A stretch of DNA of 34,839 nucleotides, from positions 1 to 34,839 of the forward strand of contig JAJRXG010000134.1 in NCBI GenBank assembly GCA_024276375.1. Direction: 5' to 3'. The DNA is from Bacteroidota bacterium. GTDB taxonomy: Bacteria > Bacteroidota > Bacteroidia > Chitinophagales > Saprospiraceae. The notes beneath the pieces were generated by a model that saw only the letters and a list, made by a program, of their open reading frames with translations, had not been told where the DNA came from and made no database searches. A program made the position numbers and the translations under genes. Shown piece by piece: positions 16,278 through 24,789 of this stretch (position 1 is the stretch's first letter; every line of letters begins with the position of its first letter).

Positions 16278-16393
16278 GTTACTATTCAGGTAGGCGTCAT
16301 TTTGGCTAAAAAAAACACTTTCCCCGTCATATTTCCGCTATTTTTTCTGCCGTAGCGCTGCTATGCTTCAAAAGCACCCTCCTGAATAGTAAC
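16278..16393 (+). mobile_element. palindromic MITE, copy 3 (116 bp, internal deletion)
   Basis: Intact 13-bp ends and a perfect 8-bp target duplication AAATAGAT (16270-16277 and 16394-16401). Forty-five bases of the right arm are missing compared with the other copies. The missing piece is bounded in full copies by the repeated heptamer CTCAAAA, which points to a deletion between short repeats after insertion or in the source copy. It lies between the convergent genes ade and prmA. Confidence 0.92.
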
Positions 16394-16417
16394 AAATAGA
16401 TTAATCTGAAGGAGATT

Positions 16418-17311
16418 TTACTTTTCGAAATAGTGAGCGCTCATGTATTGATCGTTGGCAAGTGAAGACTGATGCAATTGCAGTTGAATACAAAGCCAGC
16501 CACCCTTCTGTTGCGTTGACAAATGGCGGAAGCCCACTTGTTCAAAGGTCGTAAGAATCGTTGTTTCATCGCCTTCCAATATACCTGAAAGTAAAACAAC
16601 CCCACGATCTTTAAGCATAGTTGACATTTGATATGCACAATCTATCAGCACGTTTCTATTGATATTGGCCAGAATAAAATCGTAGCGATATGCCTTCAAT
16701 AGATCGAGCTCACCGGTAAAAAGTTTTATGCGCGTAGCACTATTCAATTGGAGACATTTTTTAGCACAATCGATGGCTTGAGGATCGTTGTCGATGGCAT
16801 CTACTGATGTCGCACCAAGCATCTCCGCCACAATGGCCAGCAGTCCAGTACCACATCCAAAATCCAAGACAGTGGTTTCGGTAAAATCCATGGATTTCAT
16901 ATTTTCGATCATCTGATAAGTGGTTTCGTGATGTCCTGTACCAAAAGCCATCTCGGGATCTATCGTAACGATGAGTGGTGTATCAAACTCAGCCTTGTGA
17001 AAAGTCGCTTTTATCGCGCAAAACCCAGGAATCACTATCGGTTTAAAGGAAGATTCCCATACCTGATTCCAGTTCTGATTTGGCAAGTTGATCAATTTAA
17101 AATCTTCAACTCCGATACCATCGAGCCTATCCGAAATATGTGATTGTGCTCGCATGAGAAAATCAACGTCTTCATGAAACAGATACAAACTGTGCTCTGC
17201 TTCATGGATTGCTTCTACCCCAAAGGAATCTAGCAAGGCTATGGTGATATCCCTTCTTTGTGCTGACAAATTATCAATAGAGAGCTTATAAACAACCTCC
17301 GGATTATCCAT
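16418..17311 (-). CDS. prmA: Ribosomal protein L11 methyltransferase
   Basis: 297 residues. SAM-dependent methyltransferase that trimethylates ribosomal protein L11. The N-terminal substrate-recognition domain (about 1-75) is followed by NWNQVWESSFKPI and the family-specific IDPEMAFGTGHHETT (118-131). The SAM-binding motif is VLDFGCGTGLLAIVAEMLGA (148-167), the acidic loop is DAIDNDPQA, and the active-site region is ILANINRNVL. Its start overlaps the end of folD by 8 bp, so the two are translationally coupled. The end lies 24 bp from a MITE. Confidence 0.94.
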   Translation of the reverse strand: MDNPEVVYKLSIDNLSAQRRDITIALLDSFGVEAIHEAEHSLYLFHEDVDFLMRAQSHISDRLDGIGVEDFKLINLPNQNWNQVWESSFKPIVIPGFCAIKATFHKAEFDTPLIVTIDPEMAFGTGHHETTYQMIENMKSMDFTETTVLDFGCGTGLLAIVAEMLGATSVDAIDNDPQAIDCAKKCLQLNSATRIKLFTGELDLLKAYRYDFILANINRNVLIDCAYQMSTMLKDRGVVLLSGILEGDETTILTTFEQVGFRHLSTQQKGGWLCIQLQLHQSSLANDQYMSAHYFEK

Positions 17312-18185
17312 AAATCTCTTTCTTGGCAGCCTTTAGGGTATTTAGCAGCAGAGAAGTTACGGTCATCGGACCGACACCGCCCGGCACGGGAGTAATAAAG
17401 GAAGTTTTGGGTGCTACATGCTCAAAATCCACATCACCTACGAGGCGATATCCACGCTTTCTGGACGCATCATCAACTCGATTGATGCCAACATCAATGA
17501 CCACTGCACCTTTCTTAATCATATCTGCTGTCACAAAATGAGCCCTACCGATAGCTGCGATCACAATATCCGCACTGAGGATTTCATCAGCGACATTCTT
17601 GGTACGGCTATGCACGATTGTCACTGTACAATTGCCGGTATCTCTTTTTTGGCTCATGAGAATCCCCATAGGCATCCCGACAATATTGCTTCTCCCTACC
17701 ACAACGCATTTTTTTCCACTAGTCTCGATGCTATAGTGCTTAAGCATATGCAATATCCCTTGCGGTGTAGCAGGAAGGTATGCCGGAAGCCCGAGTGTCA
17801 TTCTACCAAAATTCATTGGATGAAAACCATCGACGTCCTTCTTGGGATCAATAGCCAAATTGATCTTGTCCGGATCAATGTGCCCGGGCAATGGAAGTTG
17901 AACGATATAGCCATCGATGGATACATCTTCATTCAAATCTCTGACAATATCGAGAAGCTCTGCCTCACTGATCGATTGATCTTTCTTTATGAGGGTAGAT
18001 TCAAAACCCACCTCCTCACAAGATCTAACTTTACTTCGCACGTAGGATTGGCTCGCAGGGTTATCCCCTACCAACACTGCTGCCAAATGGGGAACTTTAT
18101 ACCCTTGTTGTTTAAGCGACTCAACTTCCTTAGCGATATCTGCCTTTACTAACGCTGAGAGCTTTTTTCCATCGATTAAGGTCAT
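17304..18185 (-). CDS. folD: Bifunctional methylenetetrahydrofolate dehydrogenase/cyclohydrolase
   Basis: 293 residues. Interconverts 5,10-methylene- and 10-formyl-tetrahydrofolate in one-carbon metabolism. Signatures are AAVLVGDNPASQSYVRSKVRSCEEVGF with the catalytic Tyr and Lys, GYIVQLPLPGHID, PKKDVDGFHPMNFG, the NADP-binding VVVGRSNIVGMPMG, and the C-terminal TPVPGGVGPMTVTSLLLNT. The PCTPxG motif reads PATPQG, with Ala in place of Cys, a tolerated variant. First gene of the folD-prmA unit. Confidence 0.96.
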   Translation of the reverse strand: MTLIDGKKLSALVKADIAKEVESLKQQGYKVPHLAAVLVGDNPASQSYVRSKVRSCEEVGFESTLIKKDQSISEAELLDIVRDLNEDVSIDGYIVQLPLPGHIDPDKINLAIDPKKDVDGFHPMNFGRMTLGLPAYLPATPQGILHMLKHYSIETSGKKCVVVGRSNIVGMPMGILMSQKRDTGNCTVTIVHSRTKNVADEILSADIVIAAIGRAHFVTADMIKKGAVVIDVGINRVDDASRKRGYRLVGDVDFEHVAPKTSFITPVPGGVGPMTVTSLLLNTLKAAKKEIYG

Positions 18186-18334
18186 ACAAATATATATTTC
18201 TAGAGCTTGAATTTGCTATCGTGTCAATGATTCGCCACATTTGTGAAAATCAAAAAATAAAGTTTCAAAAATAAGCCTATACTTGAAGGCGTTATCATGA
18301 AATTCTTCTTTTTTTTTCATCTAATCTATAAAAA

Positions 18335-19387
18335 TTGAAACTAGTAAAATTGTTCATCATCTTGCTAACGGTATCACTTTTTACCAATTGCAGTACCGGA
18401 AAAAGTAGTTCAACGGCTTCTCCCAAAAGCGAACTTACGATAGCATTTGGATCCTGTAACCGTCAGTTGGAAACTCAACCCATATGGAAATCCGTATCTA
18501 AAAACAAACCGGATCTATGGATTTGGTTAGGAGATATCGTATATAGCGATACGGAGGATATGGGAAAGATGAAGCAGGACTATGATACCCAAAAGCACCA
18601 TCCGGACTATGCTCCATTTGCCCAAGAAACCAAGATTCTGGGAATCTGGGATGACCATGATTACGGAATCAATAATGGTGGAAAAGAGTATCCAAAAAAA
18701 GACTCCAGCAAGTTGTTGTTATTTGATTTTTTAGATCTCCTTCAAGACAGCATAAATATGGCACATGATGGAGCTTATCAATCGCATACAGTAAGCAGTG
18801 GCAATCTGAAAATAAAAATACTCTTGCTGGATACCCGTTATTTTAGAGATACTCCGCATACAACAAGAGCTTCAATCCTAGGACAGAAACAATGGCAATG
18901 GCTCGTGGGTGAATTACGGGAAAATGATGCAGATGTCCATATTTTAGCTAGTGGCGTGCAGATACTCCCCGAAGAACATGAATTTGAGAAATGGGCAAAT
19001 TTTGGAACAGATAGAACTAGACTTTTACAGATATTGGACATTATGGAGGTCAACAACCCGATATTGTTGTCCGGAGATAGACACCTTGCAGAGGTGTCTT
19101 TGGCTCCATTCCCTCAGTCCGGCAGGCCGATTGTTGAGATTACATCCAGTGGTTTGACACACGCATACACTGATTTTACGAGTGAGGCCAACCAATATCG
19201 TATCGGACAGGTCTATGCTGACAAAAATTTCGGTTTGCTAAAAATCAACAAACAGGCTAATACTGTCAACTATACAATAGAAATACGTACTGAATCCAAT
19301 AAAAAAGTTGCTTCCGTAGATTCCGACGAATTGAGTTTAATCCTCAAGCAAAGAGGAGCTAAATCAAAATCCGGTACATCTAAATAA
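18335..19387 (+). CDS. PhoD-like phosphatase lipoprotein
   Basis: 350 residues starting at a TTG. This start gives a good lipoprotein signal (KLFIILLTVSLFTNC, lipobox Cys19), and no in-frame ATG lies upstream, so TTG is accepted. The body is a metallophosphatase of the PhoD/alkaline phosphatase D type: IAFGSCNRQ (37-44), WIWLGDIVYSD (63-72), ILGIWDDHDYG (101-111) and the C-terminal LLSGDRHLAEVS. It would hydrolyse phosphomono- or diesters outside the cytoplasmic membrane; the substrate is unknown. It lacks the long N-terminal beta-domain of classical Bacillus PhoD. The last codon and stop codon lie inside the target-site duplication of MITE copy 4. Confidence 0.85.
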   Translation: MKLVKLFIILLTVSLFTNCSTGKSSSTASPKSELTIAFGSCNRQLETQPIWKSVSKNKPDLWIWLGDIVYSDTEDMGKMKQDYDTQKHHPDYAPFAQETKILGIWDDHDYGINNGGKEYPKKDSSKLLLFDFLDLLQDSINMAHDGAYQSHTVSSGNLKIKILLLDTRYFRDTPHTTRASILGQKQWQWLVGELRENDADVHILASGVQILPEEHEFEKWANFGTDRTRLLQILDIMEVNNPILLSGDRHLAEVSLAPFPQSGRPIVEITSSGLTHAYTDFTSEANQYRIGQVYADKNFGLLKINKQANTVNYTIEIRTESNKKVASVDSDELSLILKQRGAKSKSGTSK

Positions 19388-19389
19388 AA

Positions 19390-19550
19390 GTTACTATTCA
19401 GGTAGGCGTCATTTTGGCTAAAAAAAACACTTTCCCCGTCATATTTCCGCTATTTTTTTCGCCGTAGCGCTGCTATACCTCAAAAAACAAGCATCATCTG
19501 ACGAAAAAATTGCCTTTTTTTATCTCAAAAGCACCCTCCTGAATAGAAAC
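19390..19550 (+). mobile_element. palindromic MITE, copy 4 (161 bp)
   Basis: Full-length copy with left end GTTACTATTCAGG; the right end has one change (GAATAGAAAC instead of GAATAGTAAC). Perfect 8-bp duplication AAATAAAA (19382-19389 and 19551-19558). The left duplicate contains the AAA codon and TAA stop of the PhoD-like gene, so insertion occurred at the stop codon and the duplication kept the gene intact. The following 220 bp up to bshC hold nothing recognisable. Confidence 0.92.
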
Positions 19551-19774
19551 AAATAAAAAGGAAATAACTATGCTTATGGCATGTTATACGGATTCTCAAA
19601 TACATACTTGACTATATCCGATTCAATGAGGAAAGTGTATTCACGTCTATTTGGATTATGAGTTTATAACAAAGATTAAGTTGTATTTATCACTTGATAT
19701 GGAAGGGATAACCACCAAGGTGAACAATTTAGCGTAATCTTGCATTTTTTTGTGCAGTACTTACCGCGACCAAT

Positions 19775-21373
19775 ATGTATAGAAAGTATCCTTTACCATT
19801 TAGGGAGATTCCTCAACTCTCAAGCCGTGATGTTGATTATCAATCCCAATCCCCTAGGCTCTCACCGTTTTACAAGCACCCTGTTGCGTTGGAAGCCTTC
19901 GAGAATGTCGTCAAAAATCGAAAATCTTTTGACACGCCGAGACAATTACTTTACAACAGTCTCAAAGCACAATACGATACTCTGCCGATCTCGGCAAAAA
20001 CGAGCGACCACATTGAGCTTCTACGTCAAGACAATACCTTTACGGTAGTCACCGCACACCAACCCTCCTTACTCACCGGGCCGCTATACTATATTTATAA
20101 GATATGTAGCGTCATCGCTCTATGCAAACAACTTAATACTCACTATCAAGACTTCCGCACCGTCCCCGTATTTATTATCGGAGGTGAAGATCACGACTTT
20201 GAAGAGATCGCTACATTGCATTTGTTTAATCGCGATTTCACCTGGACGACAGATCAAAAAGGCGCTACCGGACGTATGACGCTCGAAGGCCTACAAGAAG
20301 TCATCCGGCAAGTACAAGACACATTTGGCAATCTTCCCTTTGCGGAAAATATGAAACAAATCATTGACGAGGCATTGGACGCTGCCAAAAATTATGGTGA
20401 CTTTATGATCCGTCTGACCAATGCCATATTTGCCGAATATGGACTAATTATATTGAATATGGACAATGAGGTGCTCAAAACTCAGCTCCTCCCTTACATC
20501 ATCCGGGACCTCAAGAATGAAGAATCCCAAAAGTATGTACAACAAGATCAAAATGAATTGCTCGCTCAAGGATACAAACCACAAGCACACGCCCGTCAGG
20601 TCAATTTCTTCTGGCATGGTGACGATAGATACAGAGTGATCAAAGAAGATGACAATCGATACCGCATCAATGATCAAGATTTTACCCGGACTGCCCTCAT
20701 CGACAATATATCTAAGCGACCATCCTCTATCAGTCCCAATGTGATCCTCAGACCGGTATATCAGGAGATCGTCCTACCCAATCTCGCGTACATAGGCGGA
20801 GGTGGAGAATTGGCCTATTGGATGGAACGCAAATCGCTTTTTGAGGCTTGGGACATCCCTTTTCCAATGCTCATCAGAAGAGACAGCGTTCTCATTATAG
20901 ATCAGAAAAACGCCAAGTTTCTCAAAGACAATAAAATCAATTTTGCGGATTTGTTTGATAGAGAAGAACAACTCATTGCACGATTCACTCGCCAGCAATC
21001 AGGCGATGATTTTAATCTGGATCACATGAAATCTTCCATCCGGCAAATATTTGATGGTATCAAAGTTCAGGCCGAAGAACAAGACAAAACCCTTGGCAAG
21101 CTAGTCCTCGCGGAAGCTAGCAAATCACTCAAATCCATCGATATGATTGAACATAAAATGCTCAAAGCAGCCAAACAACGCAATGAAGTCAACAATCGAC
21201 GACTACTCAAACTTAAACAACGTCTCTTTCCTTCCAACAACGGACTCCAAGAACGCTACAACAACTTCATACCCTATTACCTCAAATATGGAAGTGCTTG
21301 GCTCGACCAACTGATAAAACAACTGGATCCACTGGATAAATCCTTTAAAATACTCATAGAAGAATCCCACTAA
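19775..21373 (+). CDS. bshC: Bacillithiol biosynthesis cysteine-adding enzyme
   Basis: 532 residues, the normal length for BshC, which adds cysteine to glucosaminyl-malate as the last step of bacillithiol synthesis. Signatures are TAHQPSLLTGPLYYIYKICSVIALCKQL (the TGQQPGLFTGPLYTIYK motif), VPVFIIGGEDHDFEEIATL, SPNVILRPVYQEIVLPNLAYIGGGGELAYW, and a C-terminal coiled coil (about 430-500). The ATG at 19775 is preceded by A/T-rich sequence without a Shine-Dalgarno. bshA and bshB are not in the window. The track ORF at 19740 is a shadow in another frame. Confidence 0.93.
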   Translation: MYRKYPLPFREIPQLSSRDVDYQSQSPRLSPFYKHPVALEAFENVVKNRKSFDTPRQLLYNSLKAQYDTLPISAKTSDHIELLRQDNTFTVVTAHQPSLLTGPLYYIYKICSVIALCKQLNTHYQDFRTVPVFIIGGEDHDFEEIATLHLFNRDFTWTTDQKGATGRMTLEGLQEVIRQVQDTFGNLPFAENMKQIIDEALDAAKNYGDFMIRLTNAIFAEYGLIILNMDNEVLKTQLLPYIIRDLKNEESQKYVQQDQNELLAQGYKPQAHARQVNFFWHGDDRYRVIKEDDNRYRINDQDFTRTALIDNISKRPSSISPNVILRPVYQEIVLPNLAYIGGGGELAYWMERKSLFEAWDIPFPMLIRRDSVLIIDQKNAKFLKDNKINFADLFDREEQLIARFTRQQSGDDFNLDHMKSSIRQIFDGIKVQAEEQDKTLGKLVLAEASKSLKSIDMIEHKMLKAAKQRNEVNNRRLLKLKQRLFPSNNGLQERYNNFIPYYLKYGSAWLDQLIKQLDPLDKSFKILIEESH

Positions 21374-21520
21374 ATCACGACCTCCCCTACCTTACTTTCA
21401 CAACGAAACAGAGATTCACTTGGATGGCGCTTACAGGACGCACCTGCGGAGCTTAAAAATGATGACCCAACTCATTGTTACTATCAGGGCGCTCCCTTGG
21501 AGCTTTTGGATATCCGCTCA

Positions 21521-21600
21521 AGCAACAACTCCGACAAATCCACAACCCCACAACTCCACAAATCAACAACCCCAACAAATCAACAACCCACAACTCCCAT
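21521..21600 (+). repeat. G-depleted CAAC/CAAATC imperfect tandem repeat
   Basis: About 80 bases made of degenerate units such as CAACAACCCCAACAAATC and CACAACTCC, with a single internal G on the plus strand. It sits directly upstream of the promoter of the TPR gene and downstream of bshC. An inverted repeat GCTCC-CTT-GGAGC lies just before it (about 21491-21503). A 60-residue ORF covering this block reflects the repeat only. Confidence 0.6.
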
Positions 21601-21613
21601 AAACCACCATGAT

Positions 21614-21644
21614 TTGTGATTTACAAAAGTAATAGTATCTTTAC
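21614..21644 (+). promoter_or_regulatory. Bacteroidota-type promoter for the TPR gene
   Basis: TTTG (21614-21617), a 19-base spacer, then TATCTTTA (21637-21644), matching the phylum's TTTG / TAnnTTTG pattern in all but the last base. Transcription would begin about 10 bp before the ATG at 21663, or slightly upstream. Confidence 0.5.
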
Positions 21645-21662
21645 ATATTATATATTTTTATT

Positions 21663-24659
21663 ATGTGTAAATCTCTACATTACAAGCACTTGTTTCTATC
21701 TATCGGCACACTTCTGGCGATAAGCCTACAAGGGCAGCAATCATCTCCCATTCATGCCGACCGATCCCTTGATTACGAGATGGCTATCGAAGAGGATCTC
21801 TATGCCATGATTCTGTCCAACAAAGATCTATATGGTCACGTTGATCAGGATTTTTCCATCCAAACAGATGCCATAGTCAGCCTTCTTCACACCAGATATC
21901 CCGAATTGTCATACATGATAGAGAGCACGCCCACAAATATTTTGAATCAGCCGGAGATCTCAGATCTACTCCTCCAACTGTTGAAGGAGGAAACGGCCAA
22001 TGGCATCGCGGATCAACAAAGTGTCGCTTGGCATAAGGTACAAGACCTAGATCTGAACCAACAAGAAACCGCGACACTTGAGTTTCTGTATGGATATGAG
22101 CTCTTCAAGAAAAAAAGATTTGAACAAGCACGCCAGAAATTGAACCGCTTAGGTAAGTTGCGTAAAGGTCCGTACGAGTATGCCCTGTATTATGAAGGCC
22201 TCTCATCGATGATGCTCAAGGACTATACACATGCCATCACGTCTTTAAAGGCCATAGGCAAGAATAAAATCCTAATAAAGCATACCCCTTACTATCTTGC
22301 TGCGGCCCACTACGGTCTAAAAGACTATACTCTAATACTCAAATACTATGCTCCTCGCATCGATGACAATATGCTATATAATATTTCCGGTATTTGCAAA
22401 ATCGTCGCATATGCACAGTACCACCTTGGTCACTATCAAGACGTGATAGCCTCTATGTCAGTACTTCAAAAATACCGATCATTGTCTGAAGAAGAGTTGT
22501 ACATTCTGGGCAAGGCACATCAGAGCGCAGGTCATGAGCATCAAGCACTTGAAATATTGGCTCAAATCAGTGAAAAACCACAAAGTGCCTCCATCGGACA
22601 ATCCGCTACGCTCGAATATGCCCTCAACTTGAGCCGCGCAGGACACTACGATCAAGCCATACGCTCATACCAAAAAGCAATCGATCAAGGCACCAACAAT
22701 CCCAATCAAGTGCAATACAATATAGCTGTTCTACTGGCCAAATCAGGAAACTATATAGAAAGTGCCCATCAGGCGCTCGAATTGCTCCATACAAGTGTAG
22801 CGTCCAAAACAAGGAACTTGCTCACGCAATATCTCAATCATATTGAAGATAGTGATTTGTATCTACAGGTGATAGATGCCATTGAGGGTCAAGAGCCAAA
22901 CAATCATCAGATAAAAACTTCATTGTATCAAAAAGCATTGCTGGCGTTGAAATCCGGAAATATAGAAAAAGCAAAATTCTATTTTGGCAAACTATCTGAC
23001 TTAGATCCACTTATTGAAAAGAGAGGTGCGGTAGCCGGGTGGATGGGTATCATGGCGTACCACGACAAAAAATATAATAAATCTAAAAAATACTTGCATA
23101 GTTTTCTAAAAAGTCAACCTCCAAATATAGAGGACAACACTCAAAATGATCGGCAACTCAATTTTTACGCACAATATTACTTAGCTTATAGTTACTTCAA
23201 ACTCAAAGATCACAAAAAGGCATTGGGATACTATTCCAAGGCTCTCACCGCGACAATCAATGACGTTGATATAGAATTGCTTGAAGATTTACATCTCAGA
23301 ATCGCAGACAATTACTTCCTGCTCAACAATTATAATCAAGCGATCAAGGCTTATCTTCAAGCCGAACAACTCAACGCTAGTCATGCATCCTATGCCACTT
23401 GGCAACGATCAGTAATACTTGAGTTGCAAAACAAACCTTACGATCAGATTCTTCTCCTCGAATCCATAATAGACAATTCATCACAAGACCCATTTTATAA
23501 CAAGGCTGTTTATAGTATTGCCAACACCTTGTTCGCTCTAGGCAAATACGATAAAGCCTCCTCATTTTATATACATCTTAAAGAATCCGATGCGCCTCTC
23601 CCCCTAAAAGAGAAAGCCACCATTCAATTGGGTCTAATCAGTGTCAATGCAGGTGTTTATGACAAGGCTAAACACTATTATAATGACATATTGAAAACTT
23701 CCGACGATCCGGAAATACGTAGGCAAGCTCAGATTGGGTTAAAAGAAATTTACGCAAATTTTACCGGTGATACTGATGCCTATATTAAAGTAATAAAAGA
23801 AGAAGTAAATGGTAACGTTCCCAAGGTAGATTCTATATTGTTCGATCTCGCTATCAACAACTATGAATTGAACAAATACGAAAAAGCCATTGAACAATGG
23901 AACAAATTGTTGAAGGAATATCCTACAAGTCCGCTTAAAATCAAGTCATTCTATCATCTAGGATTGGCACAACAAAAAAAGAAACAATTCCACCAAGCAA
24001 TGACATCATTGCGCAAGGCAATTCATGCAAATCAACAACCATGGTTGGGATTAGCATTTGACAATCTCCAATCCATCACCATTGATAGTCTTAATGATGA
24101 CGCTACTTTCTTGCAAATATTAAGTGAAAGAAAACATCTCGAACCCGGATTCCGACCTGATGGCTCTACATTATCAAAAGCCATCAACAGTGCTCTCAGA
24201 TTGAAAGAACACAGTATGGCAATACAATATTTTGATCAGTTGTACAGAGATTCCGACCTCCCTAAGTCCATCAAACACAAAAAACTAAATGAATTGACAC
24301 AACAATTTATGGTTGATAAAAAGTGGTCACTAATCACAAAGATTTATAATTTGGATGCGGTTAGCGAATACGTACTTACACAACCCAAATATATATACTA
24401 TCAAAGCCTCAGTCTTATGAATCAGAATAAAGACTCTGAGGCGTTGACCAATATTGCCGGCAACTATGACATTCTACTGAATGATCCGGCTTGGCTCGCC
24501 AAAAGCATCATCCTGATGGCTGATATTTACGTTTTACAAAAAGATACGGATAGCGCTATAGCAGCTCTACAAGCGCTCGTAGAAACCAAAAGCCAAGTAC
24601 CTCCTTCGCTGATAAAAATGGCTAAGAACAGACTCAATCTCATCAAACCCAACAATTGA
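21663..24659 (+). CDS. Large tetratricopeptide-repeat protein, exported
   Basis: 998 residues. A signal peptide covers about 1-24 (HLFLSIGTLLAISLQGQQ); there is no lipobox and no later membrane span, so it is periplasmic or attached to the outer membrane through partners. Nearly all the rest is TPR helices, for example YEYALYYEGLSSMMLKDYTHAITSLKAIGK, ATLEYALNLSRAGHYDQAIRSYQKAI, FYAQYYLAYSYFKLKDHKKALGYYSKAL and FDLAINNYELNKYEKAIEQWNKLLKEYP. Proteins of this length and repeat content encoded next to a mid-size beta-barrel are a recurring pair in Bacteroidota as I recall. The arrangement resembles, but is not proven equal to, TPR proteins serving outer-membrane machines such as PorW/SprE. A promoter is visible directly upstream. 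Confidence 0.85.
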   Translation: MCKSLHYKHLFLSIGTLLAISLQGQQSSPIHADRSLDYEMAIEEDLYAMILSNKDLYGHVDQDFSIQTDAIVSLLHTRYPELSYMIESTPTNILNQPEISDLLLQLLKEETANGIADQQSVAWHKVQDLDLNQQETATLEFLYGYELFKKKRFEQARQKLNRLGKLRKGPYEYALYYEGLSSMMLKDYTHAITSLKAIGKNKILIKHTPYYLAAAHYGLKDYTLILKYYAPRIDDNMLYNISGICKIVAYAQYHLGHYQDVIASMSVLQKYRSLSEEELYILGKAHQSAGHEHQALEILAQISEKPQSASIGQSATLEYALNLSRAGHYDQAIRSYQKAIDQGTNNPNQVQYNIAVLLAKSGNYIESAHQALELLHTSVASKTRNLLTQYLNHIEDSDLYLQVIDAIEGQEPNNHQIKTSLYQKALLALKSGNIEKAKFYFGKLSDLDPLIEKRGAVAGWMGIMAYHDKKYNKSKKYLHSFLKSQPPNIEDNTQNDRQLNFYAQYYLAYSYFKLKDHKKALGYYSKALTATINDVDIELLEDLHLRIADNYFLLNNYNQAIKAYLQAEQLNASHASYATWQRSVILELQNKPYDQILLLESIIDNSSQDPFYNKAVYSIANTLFALGKYDKASSFYIHLKESDAPLPLKEKATIQLGLISVNAGVYDKAKHYYNDILKTSDDPEIRRQAQIGLKEIYANFTGDTDAYIKVIKEEVNGNVPKVDSILFDLAINNYELNKYEKAIEQWNKLLKEYPTSPLKIKSFYHLGLAQQKKKQFHQAMTSLRKAIHANQQPWLGLAFDNLQSITIDSLNDDATFLQILSERKHLEPGFRPDGSTLSKAINSALRLKEHSMAIQYFDQLYRDSDLPKSIKHKKLNELTQQFMVDKKWSLITKIYNLDAVSEYVLTQPKYIYYQSLSLMNQNKDSEALTNIAGNYDILLNDPAWLAKSIILMADIYVLQKDTDSAIAALQALVETKSQVPPSLIKMAKNRLNLIKPNN

Positions 24660-24789
24660 AGCAGTCACACGATACAAACGTCGAAATCAAAAAACGAATC
24701 GCATCAATACCAATGTAAATATATGGAATGTAACCAATTTAGAAATGTCATTTGGAGTCAATATAATTTATATCAAAATAAGAAATATA

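Noticed and set aside
17418-18152. 244-residue plus-strand ORF opposite folD
   Set aside because: folD has all its catalytic and NADP motifs on the minus strand; the plus-strand translation has no recognisable domain and a composition unlike other proteins here.
5326-19550. Repeated 161-bp units considered as a CRISPR-like or regulatory array
   Set aside because: Units are dispersed over 14 kb, not arrayed with spacers, and each has its own target duplication, which fits transposition.
19740-20048. 102-residue ORF overlapping the start of bshC
   Set aside because: Different frame from bshC, which is full length with all family motifs from its own ATG.
21420-21602. 60-residue plus-strand ORF between bshC and the TPR gene
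   Set aside because: Its second half is only the translated CAAC repeat (TPTNPQPHNSTNQQP) and the first half has no protein-like conservation that I recognise.
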